A DNA stretch of 64,000 bases from Sphingobacteriia bacterium. Its GTDB lineage: Bacteria > Bacteroidota > Bacteroidia > Chitinophagales > Chitinophagaceae. The position numbers and the translations under genes were made by a program. The notes beneath the pieces are model-generated. The model did no database searches. It was not told the origin of the DNA and saw nothing but the letters and a program-made list of their open reading frames with translations. The stretch's first letter is position 1; each line of letters starts with the position of its first letter. The DNA is taken from assembly GCA_004294135.1 (NCBI GenBank), contig RDZY01000010.1:62001-126000 (forward strand), in the 5' to 3' direction. Positions 63,043 to 64,000 of the stretch are shown here, one piece after another.

Positions 63043-64000
63043 ATGAGAATGATGAGAACAGTTTTTTTTATGATTGGTTGTTTCTGTTGCCAATTTTTTG
63101 TAAATGCACAAACAACAATAAGCGGCAATATAGTACTTAACAATGGTGAAAAAGCAGTGGGTGTAACCATTCAATTGCGTCCACTAAATATTACAACTTA
63201 TAGCAACGAAGATGGTGATTTTAAGTTTGCCAATATTGCAAATGGCAGCTATACCATCAGTGCTGCTGCTGTTGGTTTACAAGCGCAAGAACAAACGATT
63301 ACCCTTGTTTCAGGCAAAAAAGCAGTGCTTAATTTTAACATGATAGCCACTACAAATACATTAAATGAAGTGGTAGTATATGGCAGCAATCGCTACTTTA
63401 AAAATGCAGTAAGTAGTAGCTTTAGAACCGCAGTGAACCCATTTGAAGCCCCGCAGCAAATTCAAATTATTAGTAATAAATTAATCAAAGACCAACAGGC
63501 TTTTACGCCTACCGATTTAGCTAGAAATGTGAGTGGCGTGTCTTCTATTTTTCCTTTCCCTGGTGTATACACCGATTTTAATATTAGGGGTACAAGAGCC
63601 ACACAGGGTAAGTTTAGAAATGGAATGAATATGGGTATTGCTAGTTTTGGTTTATTGCAAGAAGACATGAGCTACACAGAAAGAGTTGAGTTTATAAAAG
63701 GCCCTTCGGGCTTTTTAATTGGTCAAGGAGAACCTGGAGGTGTGTTTAATGTAGACACCAAAAAGCCATTGCCTTATACTATTGCCAACCTAAACTTTAC
63801 TACTGGTAGTTTTAATTTATTCCGATTACACGCAGATTTTGGCGGCGCACTGGACAAAAAGAAAAAATTACTTTTCAGAATGAATGTAATGGCACAAGAC
63901 AACCATACGCATATTCAAAATCAGAAAAATAAGCGACTCAGTATTGCCCCTGTTTTGAGTTACACAATTGGAGAAAAAACCACCATCACTGCTGAATATA
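63043..64000 (+). CDS. TonB-dependent receptor, siderophore-type, 3' end beyond window
   Basis: The first 319 codons of an outer-membrane receptor: signal peptide (ending FVNAQ), carboxypeptidase-regulatory-like domain (about 25-105, NEDGDFKFANIANGSYTI), TonB-box-like LNEVVVYGSN, and a plug with TDFNIRGTRAT, ERVEFIKGPSGFLIGQGE and PGGVFNVDTKKP, in the style of ferric-siderophore receptors. The barrel continues past the right edge. Start ATG at 63043; 63049 and 63052 are alternatives. It lies downstream of the ABC ATPase and permease genes in the same direction and may be coregulated with them. Confidence 0.9.
   Translation, partial: MRMMRTVFFMIGCFCCQFFVNAQTTISGNIVLNNGEKAVGVTIQLRPLNITTYSNEDGDFKFANIANGSYTISAAAVGLQAQEQTITLVSGKKAVLNFNMIATTNTLNEVVVYGSNRYFKNAVSSSFRTAVNPFEAPQQIQIISNKLIKDQQAFTPTDLARNVSGVSSIFPFPGVYTDFNIRGTRATQGKFRNGMNMGIASFGLLQEDMSYTERVEFIKGPSGFLIGQGEPGGVFNVDTKKPLPYTIANLNFTTGSFNLFRLHADFGGALDKKKKLLFRMNVMAQDNHTHIQNQKNKRLSIAPVLSYTIGEKTTITAEY

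Noticed and set aside
1-64000. tRNA, rRNA, CRISPR array or prophage
   Set aside because: No cloverleaf, rRNA core, regularly spaced repeat-spacer array or phage structural gene was recognised by reading the sequence; a tRNAscan or CRISPR search was not possible here.

Overview
The window looks like chromosome from a Bacteroidota bacterium, most likely a Chitinophagaceae-type member. The evidence is four TonB-dependent receptors (three with a carboxypeptidase-D-like N-terminal domain), a GldB gliding lipoprotein, a SUI1-type protein, a lysine/alanine-rich histone-H1-like protein, paired DUF3526 ABC permeases, AT-rich DNA, and a dozen or so TAnnTTTG boxes (the Bacteroidota -7 element) just upstream of start codons. 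No rRNA, tRNA, CRISPR array or recognisable insertion sequence was seen.

Layout. 1-2.3 kb: a truncated exported D-aminoacylase, a decayed CIA30-like fragment and a Fic AMP-transferase with a 39-bp palindrome at its start. 2.3-11.4 kb: prfA, a TonB receptor, galE, and a phosphate group (PiT permease, DUF47 PhoU-like partner, PhoR/PhoB-like two-component pair). 11.4-24.6 kb: a secreted protein with a possible His/Cys caspase-like site, a metallo-beta-lactamase-fold hydrolase, a TolB-propeller/Omp85-barrel protein, a siderophore-type TonB receptor with a PepSY reductase-like partner, terC, pyrD and a thiolase.

24.6-35.4 kb is the most unusual region: a 10.6-kb genomic island inserted at the 3' end of nadE and bounded by 112-bp direct repeats that differ at one base, a synonymous site. 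It carries one compact operon: XRE regulator, PLD-nuclease/SNF2-like helicase, Eco57I-like adenine methylase with a candidate N-terminal nuclease site, SMC/RecF-like ATPase, and an AlbA_2/Schlafen-type ATP-binding protein. Junctions are TAG-ATG abutting, a 1-nt overlap, an 8-nt overlap and a 38-nt gap. The helicase-methylase-ATPase core resembles the little-studied Hma type of putative phage defence system (name from memory). The regulator, the AlbA_2 gene and the nadE attachment site are the extra parts. No integrase is present.

35.4-59.2 kb is mostly housekeeping: nadE, gldB, apaG, icd, a pyruvate dehydrogenase E2 with two lipoyl domains, a secreted zinc protease, the histone-like gene, SUI1, a TPR histidine kinase, nadC, a DUF4783 protein, gpmI, a heme-type TonB receptor, engB, pabB, an acidic disordered protein, purA and a Rel/Spo enzyme. 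59.2-64 kb holds an ABC ATPase, two DUF3526 permeases and a truncated TonB receptor. This group begins at a 29-bp near-perfect palindrome lying across the -7 box, which suggests a metal-responsive or similar repressor.
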